A stretch of DNA of 33,579 nt, from the IMG/VR virus record IMGVR_UViG_3300048091_000433, positions 1 through 33,579 of that record; one strand, written 5' to 3'. Each line of letters starts with the position of its first letter. The first letter of the stretch is position 1. Source of the stretch: a virus. Below the pieces are notes generated by a model. The model was not told the origin of the DNA, searched no databases, and saw only the letters and a program-made list of their open reading frames with translations. Shown here in pieces: positions 29,069-33,579 of the stretch. The translations under genes were made by a program, and so were the position numbers.

Positions 29069-30135
29069 TGCCCTACAACGCTCCCAAATTCGACACTATC
29101 CGATCCCGCGCTTTGCGGGAAATTCGTTCGCTTGAGTCGGACGCAGACATCACCAGTGATAGCGATAACTTCGTTCGCGCAAGCGCTACGTCGGCGATTG
29201 CCGAGGGCATTCACCAGCAGGGCTCCTGGACCGCAAGGCAAATATTCCCGGACACTGCCGACTTCGATGAGCTGAAGAAGCACGCCGCCACTCGCGGTGT
29301 TTATCCGAAATCGGCCACCGTCGCAGGCAGTTCAATTGCAGTCAGCGGAAGCCCAGGTGTTCCGTTGCCAGTGGGCTCTCAGGTGCGCCTCATCGCTACA
29401 GGGACGGTGTTGTTCACAACGGCCAGTGTAACGATTGGGTCTGATGGGACCAGTGTTGCTCCAGTCTCTACTGTGGAAAGCGGTGCTTCGCTAAATGGAC
29501 TAGAGGGCGCTGCAACCCTGACCAGCCCACCACTTGGGATCGATGGGAGTTGCACCCTTGCCGCGTTGGCTGGCGGCACTGACGACGAAATCCAAGAAAG
29601 TTTACTTGGGCGTTACCTGGACGTTCTTCGCAATCCACCAAGCGGCGGATCGATTGCGGATTATCGCCGCTGGGCATTATCCGTAGACGGCGTATCGACC
29701 GCCTTAATCATTCCGAAGCGTCGTGGCGGTAACACGATTGACGTGGTGATTACGTCTGCGGGAAGCCCTTCTTCTGCAGCAGTCATCGCGGCGTGCCAGG
29801 CATATATCGAAACAGTAGGGCCTGCTGGTGCGGATATTTGGGTATTCACACCCGCTGTTATTACCGTGGATCTGCAGGTCCGTCTCAAGCTTCAGGTTGG
29901 GTTCACCTTGGCCGATCTGCAAGCGCCGTCGGAGCTTGCTGCCGCTGGAGTGATTGGTCCTCTGGTCCCGCTGGAAACCCTCTACATCCTTCGCCTAACA
30001 GCGGCATTCAGCAGCTTGGCTGGGGTTATAGACCTTCAGTTGGTGACTCCTCCAAACAATATTTCAGCATCCGATGATCCATCGACAGTTAAGTGGATTC
30101 GTCTCGGAGCGGTCACTTTGGAACCGATGGCATGA
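29068..30135 (+). CDS. Baseplate J-like protein, Mu gp47-like
   Basis: This 355-residue protein has the baseplate J pattern: YNAPKFDTIRSRALREIRSLESDADITSDSDNFVRASATSAIAEGI, DFDELKKHAATRGVYPKSA, GSQVRLIATG and GGSIADYRRWALSVDGVSTALIIPKRRGGNTIDVVI. It forms the baseplate wedge with gp46 and gp48. An ATGA overlap leads to the next gene. Confidence 0.93.
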   Translation: MPYNAPKFDTIRSRALREIRSLESDADITSDSDNFVRASATSAIAEGIHQQGSWTARQIFPDTADFDELKKHAATRGVYPKSATVAGSSIAVSGSPGVPLPVGSQVRLIATGTVLFTTASVTIGSDGTSVAPVSTVESGASLNGLEGAATLTSPPLGIDGSCTLAALAGGTDDEIQESLLGRYLDVLRNPPSGGSIADYRRWALSVDGVSTALIIPKRRGGNTIDVVITSAGSPSSAAVIAACQAYIETVGPAGADIWVFTPAVITVDLQVRLKLQVGFTLADLQAPSELAAAGVIGPLVPLETLYILRLTAAFSSLAGVIDLQLVTPPNNISASDDPSTVKWIRLGAVTLEPMA

Positions 30136-30737
30136 GCGAAATATTGATTGAGCAACTCCAGTCGTTGCTGCCGCCAGTTTCATACGATCCCAACGGTAGG
30201 AACTTAAAGGCTCAGTTGGCTGGTGATGCTGCGGTTTTAGGTGATGCGTTAGCGGGTCTTGAGGCTGTTGAGAAGGCGATTTTTCCAGAAACTGCTGGGG
30301 AGTTTATCGCTGACTGGGAGCGTATCTACGGGCTGACTCCATCACCTGATGCGACTCAAGATGAGCGGGTGCAGGAAGTTCTCGCAGCCATGGGGGATCT
30401 TGGTGGGCAGTCCATTCCTTACTTCATTCGCTTGGCTTCATTGTTCGGTGTGGCTGTCTCCATCGAGAGTTTCAGGATTCCCTTAGTCGGCTTGCTGGAC
30501 ACAGGGGATTCGATTTATTCCGGCGACTGGCCATACATCTGGCGCGTGAATGCGCCGCTTGCGGCCTATATCAATTCAGCCATGGAACACCGGATCACTG
30601 AACGCCGTCCTGGTAATACCGAGGTGATCTTTGGTTATGGCAAAGAGGTGGTGGATGTCATCACTGGTGCGGTCGACCAACTATTCAATGCTGTGAATTA
30701 CGTCATGCCCTCTAACTTGAGTATCAACAATGGCTGA
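30132..30737 (+). CDS. Baseplate protein, Mu gp48-like (DUF2313)
   Basis: This 201-residue protein (SEILIEQLQSLLPPVSYDPNG, LKAQLAGDAAVLGDALAGLEAVEKAIFPETAGEFIADWERIYGL, then DERVQEVLAAMGDLGGQSIPYFIRLASLFG) matches DUF2313/Mu gp48, which joins fibres to the baseplate. ATG 30132 lies in an ATGA overlap. Its end overlaps a short ORF by 8 nt. Confidence 0.93.
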   Translation: MSEILIEQLQSLLPPVSYDPNGRNLKAQLAGDAAVLGDALAGLEAVEKAIFPETAGEFIADWERIYGLTPSPDATQDERVQEVLAAMGDLGGQSIPYFIRLASLFGVAVSIESFRIPLVGLLDTGDSIYSGDWPYIWRVNAPLAAYINSAMEHRITERRPGNTEVIFGYGKEVVDVITGAVDQLFNAVNYVMPSNLSINNG

Positions 30738-30897
30738 TCAACCAACTATCGAAGCGCTGGCCGGCTACGCCGGACAACTTTCAGAAGCCGCTTCGCAGGC
30801 CATTGCCGCTTCCGGAAAGCAGCATGAAATTATTAATGGCGATGCGCAAACTGATGTTTTGACGGAGTCAGGCTTAGTTCCAACACTTGCCAAGTAA
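30730..30897 (+). CDS. Short protein between gp48 and the tail fibre
   Basis: This 55-residue ORF overlaps the end of gp48 by 8 nt and stops 6 nt before the fibre ATG. The N-terminal half is a helical, Ala/Gln-rich stretch (IEALAGYAGQLSEAASQAIAASGKQ) and the C-terminal half is polar (HEIINGDAQTDVLTESGLVPTLAK). It fills exactly the space between two certain genes, with tight junctions. A small fibre-associated or attachment protein is possible. The function is unknown. Confidence 0.6.
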   Translation: MADQPTIEALAGYAGQLSEAASQAIAASGKQHEIINGDAQTDVLTESGLVPTLAK

Positions 30898-30903
30898 GCA
30901 GTA

Positions 30904-33579
30904 ATGGCACAAGAAAAAGTAACTTCAGCGCTAAGCGAAGTGGCTCTGCAGATGGCTGGGGCAATGACTTACGCCACGACAGCCCTGGGGTTGGAGGGCA
31001 CCAACAACGGTGGTTATTTCAGCGTACCGAGCCCTGTTGATCTGGAAACTTCGATCCTTTACCAAAATGCGTCGGGTGTCGCCGTTGAAACTAAGCGCAC
31101 ACCGAGCGCCAAGGTGCTCAACATTGCGCGTCGCGCAAACTACCAGTTGTCGGGGCGCCCAACGAAGATTGAGAAAGGTGCCTTGAGTCTGGACTACACG
31201 GTCAGCTGGGGCCGACTCTACATCTTTACCGGCACCGGCAAGGCCCGAGCGAATGTTCAGGCCGTAACTGATCTGGTGGTGCAGGACGGTAAATGTGCTT
31301 ATGTGGATCTGGCCGAGCCATTGGTCGGTGGTGAGTACGTGGTGCATGTGTCATCGCTCCCTCTGACGGCGATTGCTAACCCGCCGGGATCGTACATCGA
31401 TGACAGCAAAATTATTCTGTTCGCCTGCCTGAACGGCGTTATCGGTGGGGCGCTGTATCCTCAGTACCATGCCGTGGGTGATGGCTTGGTATCGCGTGCG
31501 GCATTGGCCGGCTCGCTGCAGAACACCATGGACCGGGCCGGCTGGCACGTGGTGGGTCGGGCCTCCAAACTGCAGCGAAACGTGGGTACACCAAGCACCT
31601 ATGCAATCAGTTTTTCGGAGCTGACGGTCACTGGTGGTTTGACCTTTTCGTCGAAAAGGGTAGCCCCAGCCAGTGGCCAGAATGTGCCGCTCGGCGAAGC
31701 GCTCTATGTGGATCTGGACAGCGCTCCCAATGAGAGTGGTCAGCTCGTTCCACAAGTCACGACCGGTGGTTTTACGGCCGGGATGTTGACTTCTGGTGCG
31801 TTCGTCACGGATCGGAAGGTTTATCTGTTCATCAACGGCACTGCCGGGCTTGGTGGCCCACTGGCCCGGCAGGACGCCACTGTTGATTCCATTGATCAAA
31901 CCTTGAAGAACCGCACGGTGCGTGCGGCCTATCAGGTGATTGGCGACATTAGCCGGTTCATTCTCAGCGGAACGTCTTGCGTCATGTCGTTCGGCGATCT
32001 TCGTGTTGCGCGGGGTGTGGGCAACACTACTCTGGTGATCGCTGCTATCACGGATGTGACGGTCCCCCAAGGCCGGGCGCTTTACGTCGATCTGGGCGGC
32101 GCGTTAGTCGGTGGGAAGTTGGTGGCTGAGGTCACCACCGCCGGTTATTCGAGTGTTGGCGGTAGCATCGCTTCCGGTGCATTCGTCGATGACAACAGGC
32201 TCTACCTGTTTATCAATGACGCGGCCGGATATGGCGGTGTGTTGGCCAATCGAAGGCCGCTGAACACGTACCTGGGCGAAGTCTGGCTGAAGCAGACGCC
32301 GATCAATATCACCTTTGACCCGACCACCCGCACGCTGGCCTGGGACAACTATTTGATTCTGCCCACTAACAGCGGGCAGGGGCGCATTAAGATCGCCCCG
32401 GGCTCGTTTACTTTCACCAGCACCGCCTTCAATGTGGCCTACCTTGACCTGTCGGCCACGGTAACGATCGGCGACACCCCGGCTACGGCAGTGAAGGGAG
32501 GGGTCTATTACGAGTCTCCCAGCCCTGACCGCTTTCGAGGCCTGCCCAATCAGCTGCCGATGTTCTACTGGAACGGCGCTAACGACTTCGGTTCGCTCTG
32601 TGGTTTTCCACGGGCATCCGAGCCGGGTGCCGGAGCGCCGTCCGTACTCGCGGCCGATGACGTGGTGGTCAAGGTCGGCAACAACACCGTCAGCGTTTTC
32701 GTCAAGGGGGCTAAGTCGGGGTCCACCAAGTACCTAGAGCAAACTATCGGCTACGAAAGCCGCCCCTTTGATCCGACGGGCGCAGACGTCTTTGGTAACT
32801 CGGACCTGTGGCGTCTGAAGCACCAATACGAATGTGACCTGAACGCCGAGACTATGAGTTTTGCCCGGACCCGTGCGGGTCAGGCGCTGCTCAATGGTGG
32901 TGAGGTCGAATGCGCGATCAAAGAGAAAAACGCCGGTGACTACATCGGTGGTTACCACGGCGATGAAGTCAAAACGCATGCTGTGTTGATGCTCGATGGT
33001 GTAGCGATTCCGTTTAACACGGTGGCCACCTACGTCGGCAAGAATGTGGCCCTGGTCCAGTCTTCCAAGCTGTTCAAGTGGAACACCCAGCTGGAAGTCG
33101 CGACCCACTCCAAGCGGGTGACGCTCAGTCACGCCGATGGCGGCCTAAAAATCGACATGGTCCAGCAAGTGAAGTGGTCGCAATCCCTGGTGCTTGAGGC
33201 GGCTATGCTGACCATGCTGCCGATCAAGCGGCTCATCGCGGACACCACCGGGGAGGTCATCACCAGCACCGCCATGCGTGCGCCGTATGCCTCGACCGAG
33301 GATGTGTCGATCACGGGCTTTGCCCAGGTCGCAACCTTAGGCTCGTTGCCGGCTGCCCAGCTCTGGGGCCCCACGGGAATTTCGGCCAGCGCGGAAATTC
33401 TCAAGCATCTGGGTTTGCCGAGCTGCGGGTTTTTTATCGCCAGTCCGGTGAACTACAACAAGTTCTATTTCAGCGTGGGCGGCAGCGCGGTCAGTACCAT
33501 GGGCGGCATCACCCACACCACGCAGCCCGGAGAAACCTGGGACGTTGAAAGTGTGATCAGGATGACAACTAGCCTCTGA
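30904..33579 (+). CDS. Tail fibre protein with tandem modules
   Basis: This 891-residue protein occupies the fibre position after gp48. At least three related modules of about 120-135 residues are visible, aligned on YVDL motifs at D135, D270 and D396, with a fainter fourth at D515 (YLDL). They share an SGAFVxD block and a YLFIN-x2-AGxGG block. The C-terminal 200 residues (SITGFAQVATLGSLPAAQLWGPTG, then LPSCGFFIASPVNYNKFYFSVGG) are not repeated and may hold the receptor-binding tip. The stop codon is the last base of the window, so a fibre chaperone downstream cannot be seen. The ribosome-binding site is weak. Confidence 0.82.
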   Translation: MAQEKVTSALSEVALQMAGAMTYATTALGLEGTNNGGYFSVPSPVDLETSILYQNASGVAVETKRTPSAKVLNIARRANYQLSGRPTKIEKGALSLDYTVSWGRLYIFTGTGKARANVQAVTDLVVQDGKCAYVDLAEPLVGGEYVVHVSSLPLTAIANPPGSYIDDSKIILFACLNGVIGGALYPQYHAVGDGLVSRAALAGSLQNTMDRAGWHVVGRASKLQRNVGTPSTYAISFSELTVTGGLTFSSKRVAPASGQNVPLGEALYVDLDSAPNESGQLVPQVTTGGFTAGMLTSGAFVTDRKVYLFINGTAGLGGPLARQDATVDSIDQTLKNRTVRAAYQVIGDISRFILSGTSCVMSFGDLRVARGVGNTTLVIAAITDVTVPQGRALYVDLGGALVGGKLVAEVTTAGYSSVGGSIASGAFVDDNRLYLFINDAAGYGGVLANRRPLNTYLGEVWLKQTPINITFDPTTRTLAWDNYLILPTNSGQGRIKIAPGSFTFTSTAFNVAYLDLSATVTIGDTPATAVKGGVYYESPSPDRFRGLPNQLPMFYWNGANDFGSLCGFPRASEPGAGAPSVLAADDVVVKVGNNTVSVFVKGAKSGSTKYLEQTIGYESRPFDPTGADVFGNSDLWRLKHQYECDLNAETMSFARTRAGQALLNGGEVECAIKEKNAGDYIGGYHGDEVKTHAVLMLDGVAIPFNTVATYVGKNVALVQSSKLFKWNTQLEVATHSKRVTLSHADGGLKIDMVQQVKWSQSLVLEAAMLTMLPIKRLIADTTGEVITSTAMRAPYASTEDVSITGFAQVATLGSLPAAQLWGPTGISASAEILKHLGLPSCGFFIASPVNYNKFYFSVGGSAVSTMGGITHTTQPGETWDVESVIRMTTSL

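Noticed and set aside
1-33579. CRISPR arrays, tRNA genes, rRNA genes and insertion sequences
   Set aside because: No regularly spaced repeats, cloverleaf-like segments or second transposase were seen; the only transposase is the phage's own A.

Overview
The window is most of a Mu-like transposable phage (or prophage), read left to right with every gene on the + strand. It opens exactly at the start codon of a ner-like regulator and ends on the stop codon of a tail-fibre gene. The left end, the c repressor, the right end and any mom-type genes lie outside it. The moderately GC-rich coding sequence and the mix of gene families resemble Mu-like prophages of fluorescent Pseudomonas. That host assignment is inference; the Mu-like assignment rests on gene content and order and is secure.

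Layout. (1) Bases 1-8611, early/middle block: Ner, transposase A (DDE residues visible), the AAA+ target activator B, several small HTH or cysteine-containing proteins of unknown role, a DUF3164 protein, a DUF2786 protein, GemA (gp16) and a Mor/C-family activator. The block ends at a strong terminator. (2) Bases 8744-11433, lysis and accessory genes: an unknown protein, a holin-like membrane protein, a secreted lytic transglycosylase, Rz with a nested Rz1, a DksA/TraR zinc finger, and Mu gp25- and gp26-like proteins. (3) Bases 11437-20905, DNA packaging and head: small and large terminase, portal, MuF with a C-terminal PBECR2-like nuclease domain, gpG, protease/scaffold I, a decoration-like protein, major head protein T, and gp35-37. 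(4) Bases 20905-28666, contractile tail: gp38, sheath L, tube M, tail chaperone with a -1 frameshift, tape measure, N, P, and gp45 spike. (5) Bases 28721-33579, baseplate periphery and fibre: gp46, gp47, gp48, a 55-residue protein and a modular fibre protein.

The most striking find is two type II hammerhead ribozymes, at 6247-6307 and 7414-7473. They share all conserved core positions and show compensatory changes in stems I and III. Each starts on the base after a stop codon and ends 9-13 nt before the next start codon. In direct tandem they would cut the early mRNA into segments and release a 1,166-nt RNA carrying two complete ORFs. The ends of that RNA together rebuild a whole hammerhead, so it could in principle re-ligate into a circle.

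A second signal is a 22-base element repeated upstream of the lysis block (8665) and of gp46 (28667), with a diverged copy upstream of gene I (17191). These are the places where a Mor/C-activated phage would need late promoters. The 241-bp gap between G and I is also in the position of Mu's central strong gyrase site.

No gene-free stretch exceeds 300 bases. I saw no tRNA, rRNA, CRISPR or insertion sequence.
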